NCBI GenBank assembly: GCA_002714015.1
Contig: PAWF01000026.1
Location: forward strand, 55,335-60,424
DNA from: Gammaproteobacteria bacterium
Lineage (GTDB): Bacteria > Pseudomonadota > Alphaproteobacteria > UBA828
Reading direction: 5' to 3'
DNA: 5,090 bases
Below the pieces are notes generated by a model. It searched no databases. It was not told where the DNA came from and saw only the letters and a list, made by a program, of their open reading frames with translations. Made by a program: the position numbers and the translations under genes. This document shows positions 1-5,090 of the stretch, one piece after another; the first letter of the stretch is position 1, and the number at the start of each line of letters is the position of its first letter.

Positions 1-947
1 CTTGGGGCCCTGCCATCCTCTCCCTTTTTTACAAGTTCCGGAGGAAGTTTAAAACGAACTCGTTCTTTGATACCATCTTGAATGCAAAGCTCAACGCTTC
101 CTAATTCCCGGATGCGACTTACTACTTGTTGAACAAGTAATTCAGGTGCTGATGCTCCTGCAGTTATTCCTACTCTTTCAGCATTTTTAAACCAGGTTGG
201 ATCTACATCCCTTGCGTCATTAATAAGGTGTGTTCGAACCCCCATCTCTTCGCCAAGGTCACGCAATCGGTTTGAGTTTGAGCTATTTCTTGCACCTACT
301 ACTAAGATCATATCTACTTCTTCAGCTAGGAGTCGAACAGATGCTTGTCGGTTTTGCGTAGCGTAGCATATATCTTTAACGTCAGGACCTGATATATTCG
401 GATAGCGTTTTTTTAGTGCTTCAATTACCTCTCTTGTATCATCAACTGAGAGAGTTGTTTGTGTAACATATGCTACCTGTTTTGGGTCGCTTACTTGAAG
501 TCGTGCAACGTCTTCGGGTGTTGCTACAATGTGAACACCTTTTTTAACTCTGCCACTTGTGCCTTCAACCTCAGGGTGTCCCTGATGTCCAATTAGCACA
601 ACTTCCTTACCATCATTTTCATATCGGATCGCTTCTATATGAACTTTGGCAACAAGGGGGCATGTTGCATCTATAACGGGGAGCTTTCTCTCCCTTGCAA
701 TATTTTCTACTGTTTCTGAAACTCCATGTGCACTAAAAATTGTTACTCCTCCGTCGGGTATTTCATCAAGTTCTTCAACAAACACAGCGCCTTTCTCTTT
801 AAGGTTGTCGACTACTCTTTTATTATGAACAATCTCATGGCGGACATATACAGGTGGTCCAAAGACTTCAAGTGCTCTTTCAACAATTTCGACAGCACGC
901 TCTACGCCTGCACAAAAGCCCCTTGGTTCAGCAAGAATAACCTTCAT
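1..947 (-). CDS. ispH: 4-hydroxy-3-methylbut-2-enyl diphosphate reductase (IspH/LytB), 3' end cut off by window edge
   Basis: IspH is the cytosolic iron-sulfur enzyme that reduces HMBPP to IPP and DMAPP, the last step of the MEP isoprenoid pathway. I translated the frame by hand: 315 codons are open from the ATG at 947 to the window edge with no frameshift. The family is about 310-330 residues (E. coli 316), so only a short tail is missing. The start is supported by GGAG at 958-955, seven bases upstream, and by the MKVILAEPRGFCAGV N-terminus. All the key residues are present: cluster ligands Cys12, Cys96 (DATCPLV) and Cys194 (KDICYAT); substrate contacts His41, His74 (SAHGV), His124 and the catalytic Glu126 (GHPEVEG); the TQTTLS segment at 162-167; Ser222/Asn224 (SSNSNRL); and Ser266 (AGASAPE). 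It lies 211 bases downstream of the sulfhydrylase gene on the same strand and has its own likely promoter. In many alphaproteobacteria thrB and rnhA follow, but that lies outside the window. Confidence 0.97.
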   Translation of the reverse strand, partial: MKVILAEPRGFCAGVERAVEIVERALEVFGPPVYVRHEIVHNKRVVDNLKEKGAVFVEELDEIPDGGVTIFSAHGVSETVENIARERKLPVIDATCPLVAKVHIEAIRYENDGKEVVLIGHQGHPEVEGTSGRVKKGVHIVATPEDVARLQVSDPKQVAYVTQTTLSVDDTREVIEALKKRYPNISGPDVKDICYATQNRQASVRLLAEEVDMILVVGARNSSNSNRLRDLGEEMGVRTHLINDARDVDPTWFKNAERVGITAGASAPELLVQQVVSRIRELGSVELCIQDGIKERVRFKLPPELVKKGEDGRAP

Positions 948-998
948 AATTTCGCTCCGTATATAGCGAGTTGTTTATAACTCATATCTATTATAGCA
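948..998 (-). promoter_or_regulatory. probable ispH promoter and short 5' leader with Shine-Dalgarno
   Basis: Read on the minus strand, an extended -10 element TGCTATAAT occupies 998-990, a perfect TATAAT preceded by TGn. No good -35 is present: the best is TTCAAC, three matches to consensus, about 19 bases upstream. That is tolerable for an extended -10 promoter. Transcription would begin near 984, giving a leader of about 36 bases. The leader starts with a five-base-pair inverted repeat, GAGTT (983-979) and AACTC (972-968), separated by six bases. It ends with GGAG at 958-955, seven bases before the ispH ATG. This lets ispH be transcribed independently of the upstream operon. The call rests on motif matches only. 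Confidence 0.55.
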
Positions 999-1158
999 CT
1001 GCAAAACAATTTTAGTTGAATCTTCATTTTTTTATAATTCTATTATTATCAATTAGAAATAGAAACTATCTGAAGCAAGTAACTCCATCAACTGTATTGT
1101 TTTGAAATATATTTAAGTTTTATTGGTTTTGGTTATGATTTTTTAACAATTATGTGAC
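999..1158. other. AT-rich intergenic spacer between the sulfhydrylase gene and ispH
   Basis: This is the rest of the 211-base gap downstream of the sulfhydrylase stop. It is strongly AT-rich with many A and T runs. I found no credible ORF, no GC-rich hairpin followed by a T run on the minus strand, and no tRNA-like fold. Transcription from the upstream operon may therefore read through into ispH or end by a factor-dependent mechanism. A ten-base AT palindrome, AAATATATTT, is present near 1106-1115 but is unremarkable at this base composition. Confidence 0.6.
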
Positions 1159-2475
1159 CTATAAATTATACATTGCCTTGTCAAGGTCATTGATTATATC
1201 GTCAACCGTTTCTATGCCAACTGAAAGCCTAACTACATCAGGTGCAGCACCAGCTGAGACTTGTTGTTGTTTGCTAAGTTGCCTGTGCGTAGTAGAGGCC
1301 GGGTGTATAATTAAGCTTCGGGTATCTCCAATATTGGCTAAATGTGAGAATAAATTAACATTTTTAACCAACTTTATTCCTGCATCAAAACCACCTTTTA
1401 GACCAAAAGTAAAGACAGCGCCGGCTCCCTTTGGAAGGTATTTATTTACTAACGACTTATAGGGGCTTTTTTCAAGTCCCCCATAAGAGACCCAGTTAAC
1501 AGCAGGGTGGATTTCGAGCCATTTTGCAACTGATAGGGCATTTGAGCAATGCCGATCCATTCTTAATGGCAATGTCTCAATACCTTGAAGAATATTCCAT
1601 GCACTAGTGGCTGAAAGGCAAGGACCATAGTCTCGAAGACCTACAGCTCGAAGCTTCATTGAAAAACCAAAACTACCGAAGGTTTCTGCAAAATTTAAAC
1701 CATGATATGCAGGTTCAGGTAATGTTAAGCCTGGATATTTCCCTGATTCAAACCAATCAAAGGTGCCTCCCTCAACTACTACACCAGCCATGGCATTTCC
1801 ATGTCCTCCAATAAATTTGGTTGCGGAGTGAATAACAATATCTGCTCCCCACTCCAGTGGTTTGAGAAGGTAAGGTGTGGCTAGTGTATTATCTACTATT
1901 AGAGGGATTTTATGGGACTTAGCTATGGTAGCAATTTTTTGGATATCTAATACCACACCACCAGGGTTGGCTAGCGCTTCAATAAAAATAAACTTAGTTT
2001 TAGATGTTATAGCTTTATTAATTAAATCTGGTGTATGCATGTCCACAAAACAGCAATTCCATCCAAGTTTTTTAAAGCTCATAGAGAACTGTGTAATTGA
2101 TCCTCCATAAAGGTGTTTAGATGCTATGAAGTTATCTCCTGGCTCCAGTAAGGTTGCAGCAGTAAGAAACTGGACTGAGTGGCCGCTGCTACTAGCTACT
2201 GCCGCTCTTCCCCCTTCTAATGCTGCCATTCGTTCTTCAAAAACTGAAACGGTAGGATTAGTCATTCTAGAGTAGATAAAACCAAAAGTTTGAAGGTTGA
2301 AAAGTTCAGCTGCGTGATCTGGATCATTGAAAACATATGCGGTACTTGGGTGTATTGGAGTTGACCTAGCTCCAGTTGTTGGATCAACACTTGCACCAGC
2401 ATGAATGGCGAGGGTTTCGAAACCGCAATCATTATAATTAATAGCCATACTGGGCTTTTTATTTTCGTCTGTCAT
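1159..2475 (-). CDS. metY: O-acetylhomoserine aminocarboxypropyltransferase (O-acetylhomoserine sulfhydrylase)
   Basis: A PLP enzyme of the Cys/Met metabolism family (fold type I) that replaces the acetyl group of O-acetylhomoserine with sulfide to give homocysteine, or with methanethiol to give methionine; it acts in the cytosol. The 438 residues match the usual 425-440 of MetY, whereas MetZ/MetB-type relatives are nearer 390-400. Visible elements are the FETLAIHAGA N-terminus (19-28); YSRMTNPT (68-75), whose Tyr68 and Arg70 bind cofactor phosphate from the neighbouring subunit; the SSGHSVQ cofactor loop near 96-102; Asp195 in VDNT, which contacts the PLP ring nitrogen; the PLP lysine Lys220 in HSATKFIGGHG; the AYHGL segment (256-260), usually SYHG; the MetY-typical NIGDTRSLIIHPASTTH (381-397); and Arg416 in VRLSVGIE for the substrate carboxylate. 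The ATG follows the stop of the CoA-binding gene by three bases, so the two are probably co-translated; the Shine-Dalgarno is weak. An alternative start at Met10 is possible. Sulfide versus methanethiol preference cannot be read from the sequence. Confidence 0.93.
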   Translation of the reverse strand: MTDENKKPSMAINYNDCGFETLAIHAGASVDPTTGARSTPIHPSTAYVFNDPDHAAELFNLQTFGFIYSRMTNPTVSVFEERMAALEGGRAAVASSSGHSVQFLTAATLLEPGDNFIASKHLYGGSITQFSMSFKKLGWNCCFVDMHTPDLINKAITSKTKFIFIEALANPGGVVLDIQKIATIAKSHKIPLIVDNTLATPYLLKPLEWGADIVIHSATKFIGGHGNAMAGVVVEGGTFDWFESGKYPGLTLPEPAYHGLNFAETFGSFGFSMKLRAVGLRDYGPCLSATSAWNILQGIETLPLRMDRHCSNALSVAKWLEIHPAVNWVSYGGLEKSPYKSLVNKYLPKGAGAVFTFGLKGGFDAGIKLVKNVNLFSHLANIGDTRSLIIHPASTTHRQLSKQQQVSAGAAPDVVRLSVGIETVDDIINDLDKAMYNL

Positions 2476-2478
2476 TTT

Positions 2479-2976
2479 TTATAAAAGACCATTTCGTCTG
2501 GAAGTAAAGAATTCAGAATTTATACCGTTCCAACTAATTTCTCCTGATAAACGACTATATTCAATTTTGGGGCAACGGTTCATAATTACAGTAATCCCTG
2601 CTTCAGCTGCAATTTTAGATGCATCTAGGTCAATCAAGCCAAGTTGCATCCATAAGTAACTTATTCTCAATCTTTTTTTATTAGATACTGCTTCTTTTGT
2701 AATAAAACTTATTTGATTTTTGCTCACAAATATATCCACCATATCAATATGTTGGTCACATTTAGATAGTGAAGGATAAATTAATTCCCCTAAAATTTTG
2801 TCGCCTGCATATTTTGGATTAATGGGGATAACCCTATATCCCTTTTTTTGCATATATTTCATTACGAAATAACTAGGTCGCTGTTGAGTTTTGCTTGCAC
2901 CTATCAATGCTATTGAGTTAATAGATTGTAAAACATTTTTAAGATGACAATCTGAATAGTCTAATTTAATTGTCAT
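2479..2976 (-). CDS. CoA-binding domain protein (YccU/HI_1658-like Rossmann protein), function unknown
   Basis: A small cytosolic protein made of a single CoA-binding Rossmann domain, the fold of the succinyl-CoA synthetase alpha-subunit N-terminus. Counting from the ATG at 2976 it has 165 residues: a beta strand and nucleotide loop SIALIGASK, then QRPSYFVMKYMQKKGY and VIPINPKYAGDKILG, the DMVDIFV strand, YLWMQLGLID, and the family signature VIMNRCPKIEYSRLSGEISW near the C-terminus. Relatives are about 135-200 residues; their biochemical role is not established. The frame is open further upstream, to an ATG at 3033 (184 residues, overlapping the crotonase stop by 8 bases) and a GTG at 3051 (190 residues). 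I prefer 2976 because family similarity begins there and the extra stretch looks like translated AT-rich spacer, but no start has a good Shine-Dalgarno. It sits between the crotonase and sulfhydrylase genes in one probable operon. Confidence 0.88.
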   Translation of the reverse strand: MTIKLDYSDCHLKNVLQSINSIALIGASKTQQRPSYFVMKYMQKKGYRVIPINPKYAGDKILGELIYPSLSKCDQHIDMVDIFVSKNQISFITKEAVSNKKRLRISYLWMQLGLIDLDASKIAAEAGITVIMNRCPKIEYSRLSGEISWNGINSEFFTSRRNGLL

Positions 2977-3025
2977 TTTTTTAAGTTTCGGCTGATAAAT
3001 TTTTAATACATATATACATCTCAGG

Positions 3026-3841
3026 TTACTCATGGTTCCAAGAGGGTTCACGTTTCTCTATAAATGAACTTATGCCCTCGTTAGCATCCTGTGAAAGCAT
3101 ATTGTCGGCCATTATCTGGCTTGTATAAGCATATGCATCTGAGAGATTCATATTAAGTTGTTTATAAAAAGCCTTCTTACCTGTTTTAATTGTATGCCGT
3201 GACTTTGATGAGATTTTTTTTGCAAGGACTTTTGTTTGTTTTTCTAGGTTTTGTTCAGAAACAACTTGGTTAATTAAACCCCATTCAAGAGCAGTTTGGG
3301 AATTTATATATTCTCCTGTCAGCAGCATCTCCAAAGACTTTTTTATAGGAATATTTCTAGAGAGAGCTACCATTGGGGTAGAGCAAAAAAGACCAATATT
3401 TACACCAGGTGTACAAAATTGAGCTTTATCACTAGCAATAGCTAGGTCACATGTTGCCACTAACTGACACCCTGCAGCTGTAGCAATTCCATTAACTTGA
3501 GCAATTACAGGCTGGGGAAGTTCATTAATTCTCTGCATAATATTACTGCAGAGCGAAAATATTGATTTATATTCTGAAACACTTGACATTTTTCTTAATT
3601 CTAAAAGGTCGTGTCCCGAACAAAAAGATTTACCTTCTCCATTTATTATCACAGTACTGATTGACGTATCTTTAGCTATTTCTGTTAGTTCTTTTTGTAG
3701 CAAATTTAAGAGTTCCAGATTTAAACTATTATGGGCACTTGGTCTATTTAGTGTAAGAAGAGATATGCCCTCTTCATCTTTCCTCTTGAGGGAAAGCTCA
3801 GCGTTTTTACCAGCTTTTAATTTAGAGGATGTCTTGGGCAT
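3026..3841 (-). CDS. enoyl-CoA hydratase/isomerase-family protein, ECHDC3-like, lacking catalytic glutamates
   Basis: A crotonase-fold acyl-CoA enzyme of 271 residues, a normal family length, probably cytosolic. The first oxyanion-hole region is GEGKSFCSGHDL (68-79), and NGIATAAGCQLVATCDLA (117-134) supplies the second. The TPGVNIGLFCSTP stretch (144-156) and the YKQL...AYTSQIMADNM tail match what I recall of mammalian ECHDC3 and its bacterial relatives more than true hydratases. Residues matching the two hydratase glutamates (E144 and E164 of the rat enzyme) are Gln126 and Gly146, correctly spaced 20 apart, so classical hydration is unlikely and the reaction is unknown. The ATG at 3841 has AGGTG at 3855-3851, nine bases upstream, which supports this start. 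It is the first gene of the leftward operon, followed by the CoA-binding and sulfhydrylase genes and divergent from rplM. Automatic naming as enoyl-CoA hydratase would overstate what is known. Confidence 0.93.
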   Translation of the reverse strand: MPKTSSKLKAGKNAELSLKRKDEEGISLLTLNRPSAHNSLNLELLNLLQKELTEIAKDTSISTVIINGEGKSFCSGHDLLELRKMSSVSEYKSIFSLCSNIMQRINELPQPVIAQVNGIATAAGCQLVATCDLAIASDKAQFCTPGVNIGLFCSTPMVALSRNIPIKKSLEMLLTGEYINSQTALEWGLINQVVSEQNLEKQTKVLAKKISSKSRHTIKTGKKAFYKQLNMNLSDAYAYTSQIMADNMLSQDANEGISSFIEKREPSWNHE

Positions 3842-3930
3842 TGTTTATGGCACCTATATATTAATGTTTAGTATGAAAACATAGTCTGACTGAAGGCAAA
3901 GAGCTAGTAAATCTAAAAATATGAAATTAC

Positions 3931-3944
3931 GGTATTATAATACC
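3931..3944. repeat. perfect 14-base palindrome in the divergent promoter region
   Basis: The sequence GGTATTATAATACC is identical to its own reverse complement with no spacer. It has TATAAT on both strands and GG/CC ends. It lies 36 bases upstream of the rplM -35 and overlaps the probable -10 of the leftward operon. The form fits a binding site for a symmetric dimeric regulator; it could also be chance in AT-rich DNA. No second copy was noticed in the window, and no regulator gene is nearby. Confidence 0.6.
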
Positions 3945-3962
3945 TACATGCAAAGTATTGAA
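3934..3962 (-). promoter_or_regulatory. possible promoter of the crotonase/CoA-binding/metY operon
   Basis: On the minus strand a perfect -10 hexamer TATAAT (3939-3934) follows TTCAAT (3962-3957) at a 17-base spacing. The -35 matches consensus at only three positions. The predicted leader to the crotonase ATG is about 86 bases. The -10 lies wholly inside a perfect palindrome, so a dimeric regulator bound there would cover it. A weaker alternative closer to the gene is TTGCCT near 3899 with CATACT 18 bases on. Assigned from motifs only. Confidence 0.4.
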
Positions 3963-3979
3963 CTTATTAATAAAATTTA

Positions 3980-4007
3980 TTGACAGGTGAGTTATTAGTG
4001 TCATATT
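3980..4007 (+). promoter_or_regulatory. sigma70-type promoter of rplM-rpsI
   Basis: A consensus -35 TTGACA (3980-3985) is followed after 16 bases by CATATT (4002-4007), which matches four of six -10 positions. This is the best-scoring promoter I can see upstream of rplM. Initiation near 4013-4015 would give a leader of about 85 bases, long enough to contain the hairpin that precedes the rplM ribosome-binding region. Confidence 0.6.
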
Positions 4008-4032
4008 TCACACTTTATTTACAAATGTATGA

Positions 4033-4082
4033 AATCTCGAGTGCAAACTATTTTTCTAAATCATTGTTAGCACTTTGAGATT
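4033..4082 (+). promoter_or_regulatory. long imperfect hairpin in the rplM mRNA leader, candidate autoregulatory element
   Basis: AATCTC (4033-4038) pairs with GAGATT (4077-4082), and AGTGC (4040-4044) pairs with GCACT (4070-4074). That makes eleven Watson-Crick pairs interrupted only by G4039 opposite T4075-T4076, where a G-U pair is possible; the loop is 25 bases and AT-rich. There is no T run after the stem, so it is not an intrinsic terminator. The stem ends 15 bases before the ATG at 4098, inside the footprint of an initiating ribosome, and the only Shine-Dalgarno-like stretch is GGA at 4089-4091. In E. coli the rplM-rpsI operon is known to be repressed by L13 acting on its leader; a similar role here is inference. 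Confidence 0.5.
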
Positions 4083-4097
4083 AAGTTGGATTGAAAA

Positions 4098-4571
4098 ATG
4101 AAGACATATAGTGCGAAAGTATCTGAAATTGACAAGCAGTGGATACTTGTAGACGCTGAGGATATCGTCCTTGGTAGGCTAGCAGCTGAAATAGCAACTC
4201 GTCTAAGAGGAAAGCACAAACCAACCTATACCCCAAATATGGATTGTGGTGATAACGTAATCGTCATAAATGCCAAAAGAGTAAAGTTGACAGGTCGCAA
4301 GTTAGAAAAAAAGCTGTATCATTGGCATACTGGTTATCCTGGTGGAATTAAAAGCCGCACTGTTGCAAAAACACTATCTGGAAAAAGACCAGAAAATGTT
4401 GTTAAAAAGGCAGTGGAACGAATGATCCCCAAAGGTCCATTAGGAAAAAAACAACTTGGAAACCTAAAGGTTTATGCTGGCTCAGAGCATCCGCATGAGT
4501 CTCAGAAGCCCACAGTTCTGAATCTTGCTGACATCAACCCTAAGAATAAAAGGAATTCACTTCGTGGCTGA
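4098..4571 (+). CDS. rplM: 50S ribosomal protein L13
   Basis: L13 is an early-assembling protein of the large ribosomal subunit that binds 23S rRNA. The 157-residue product is slightly longer than E. coli L13 (142) and close to alphaproteobacterial versions (about 154). Recognisable segments are the start [25 protein letters not shown] (24-41), [16 protein letters not shown] (44-59), [21 protein letters not shown] (63-83, including the usual YxHxGYPGG core), [17 protein letters not shown] (97-113) with [13 protein letters not shown] after it, and a basic C-terminus. The ATG is preceded by GGA at 4089-4091, a weak Shine-Dalgarno, and by a leader hairpin that may control translation. The last eight bases overlap rpsI (GTGGCTGA), the standard operon partner, which suggests translational coupling that keeps L13 and S9 in proportion. 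Confidence 0.98.
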   Translation: MKTYSAKVSEIDKQWILVDAEDIVLGRLAAEIATRLRGKHKPTYTPNMDCGDNVIVINAKRVKLTGRKLEKKLYHWHTGYPGGIKSRTVAKTLSGKRPENVVKKAVERMIPKGPLGKKQLGNLKVYAGSEHPHESQKPTVLNLADINPKNKRNSLRG

Positions 4572-5049
4572 GGAAAAAGAGAATACAGGCGCTTTTGCAC
4601 CTTTAAGTGAGGTTGCTGTTGTATCTATGGAACCTACAGTGGCAGAACCGCAGGTTGATGAATATGGAAGAACATATGCAACTGGCAAGAGGAAAGATGC
4701 GGTAGCGCGTGTATGGATAAAGCCTGGTAAAGGAACAATCACTGTAAATAATAGGGAAATTACAACCTATTTTGCTAGACCCGCACTTAGAATGATAGTT
4801 AACCAGCCATTAGCTGCCGTTCAACGAGGCACAGAATATGATGTAATTTGTACTGTTGGTGGCGGGGGACTCTCTGGGCAAGCAGGTGCTGTGCGTCACG
4901 GAATTAGTAAAGCTTTGGTTCTAAGAGAACCTGATTTACGAAAAACACTAAAGTCTGGTGGCTTTCTTACGCGTGATAGTAGGGTTGTCGAGCGTAAGAA
5001 ATACGGCAAAAAGAAAGCTCGTCGTAGTTTCCAGTTTTCAAAGCGCTAA
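4564..5049 (+). CDS. rpsI: 30S ribosomal protein S9
   Basis: S9 is a small-subunit head protein whose basic C-terminal tail reaches the P-site tRNA. Starting from GTG at 4564 it has 161 residues: an acidic, poorly conserved N-terminal extension (about 1-34) as in other alphaproteobacteria, then [18 protein letters not shown], which opens the conserved domain, the [12 protein letters not shown] segment, [36 protein letters not shown] and the terminal [13 protein letters not shown]. coli S9 is 130 residues, so the extra length is all N-terminal. The frame also has an ATG at 4525, but that start would overlap rplM by 47 bases and add residues with no S9 character. The GTG has AGGA at 4551-4554, nine bases upstream, and gives the tight GTGGCTGA overlap with rplM. 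No terminator follows, so the transcript probably continues into the next gene. Confidence 0.97.
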   Translation: MAEEKENTGAFAPLSEVAVVSMEPTVAEPQVDEYGRTYATGKRKDAVARVWIKPGKGTITVNNREITTYFARPALRMIVNQPLAAVQRGTEYDVICTVGGGGLSGQAGAVRHGISKALVLREPDLRKTLKSGGFLTRDSRVVERKKYGKKKARRSFQFSKR

Positions 5050-5079
5050 AGAAATACGGAACACTTTATCCTTTTTATT

Positions 5080-5084
5080 GGAGG
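5080..5084 (+). promoter_or_regulatory. Shine-Dalgarno of a gene starting beyond the window
   Basis: A perfect GGAGG lies 31 bases after the rpsI stop codon, with six bases left before the window ends and no start codon yet. It points to a further co-directional gene beginning at or just after base 5091. In many alphaproteobacteria the gene after rpsI is argC (N-acetyl-gamma-glutamyl-phosphate reductase); that identity is inference from gene order and cannot be seen here. Confidence 0.6.
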
Positions 5085-5090
5085 CGTTCT

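Noticed and set aside
646..980. Short plus-strand open frames of 60 and 84 codons opposite ispH
   Set aside because: They lie antisense to an intact, fully conserved ispH frame, show no recognisable protein features, and are best explained as shadows.
1106..1115. AAATATATTT palindrome as an operator
   Set aside because: Ten bases of pure A/T are common by chance at this composition, and the site is not positioned against a clear promoter.
948..1158. Intrinsic terminator after the sulfhydrylase gene
   Set aside because: There are several T or A runs, but none follows a stable GC-rich stem on the minus strand. The only inverted repeats are short and belong to the ispH leader or are AT palindromes expected by chance.
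1154..2110. Plus-strand open frames of 102 and 77 codons opposite the sulfhydrylase gene
   Set aside because: Antisense shadows of a clear MetY coding sequence. The Cys- and Ser-rich translations have no family resemblance and no ribosome-binding site was found.
3865..3881. TGTTT-N7-AAACA inverted repeat upstream of the crotonase gene
   Set aside because: Only five-base arms in AT-rich DNA, not clearly placed relative to a promoter, and much weaker than the 14-base palindrome nearby.
4525..4563. ATG at 4525 as the start of rpsI
   Set aside because: It would overlap rplM by 47 bases and add 13 residues with no S9 similarity. GTG at 4564 has AGGA nine bases upstream and the usual short overlap.
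4557..4742. 61-codon minus-strand open frame opposite the start of rpsI
   Set aside because: Antisense to a conserved ribosomal protein gene with no supporting signals.
1..5090. Mobile element, defence system, CRISPR array or tRNA
   Set aside because: All the coding space is accounted for by housekeeping or conserved metabolic genes. I saw no direct-repeat arrays, terminal inverted repeats, transposase motifs or cloverleaf sequence.

Overview
The window looks like a core-genome segment of an AT-rich, free-living alphaproteobacterium. The grounds are AT-rich coding and intergenic sequence, the rplM-rpsI pair with alphaproteobacterial-style N- and C-terminal sequences, and a divergent block of an ECHDC3-like crotonase, a YccU-type CoA-binding protein and a MetY-type enzyme beside it. 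This placement is an inference from protein character and gene order; no 16S or other definitive marker is present.

Layout. On the minus strand, reading right to left, come an enoyl-CoA hydratase-family protein (3841-3026), a small CoA-binding Rossmann protein (2976-2479, start uncertain), an O-acetylhomoserine sulfhydrylase (2475-1159), and, after a 211-base AT-rich gap with its own likely promoter, ispH (947 to beyond base 1, with only the last few codons missing). The first three are closely packed and are probably one transcript. On the plus strand are the ribosomal protein genes rplM (4098-4571) and rpsI (4564-5049), overlapping by 8 bases. A strong Shine-Dalgarno at 5080-5084 announces another gene just past the right edge; argC is the usual neighbour in alphaproteobacteria, but none of it is visible.

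The divergent gap 3842-4097 holds the control signals: a good sigma70-type promoter for rplM (TTGACA, 16 bases, CATATT), a roughly 85-base leader with a long imperfect hairpin just before the rplM ribosome-binding region, and a perfect 14-base palindrome that carries TATAAT on both strands and probably overlaps the promoter of the leftward operon.

Roles. ispH performs the last step of the non-mevalonate isoprenoid pathway. The sulfhydrylase makes homocysteine (or methionine) from O-acetylhomoserine. The two genes upstream of it handle acyl-CoA or CoA-like ligands, but their substrate is unknown, and the crotonase lacks both catalytic glutamates of true hydratases. rplM and rpsI encode L13 and S9. 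I see no mobile element, CRISPR array, tRNA, rRNA or convincing intrinsic terminator. This is an ordinary housekeeping region; the most interesting points are the rplM leader hairpin, the palindromic promoter and the unassigned crotonase/CoA-binding pair.
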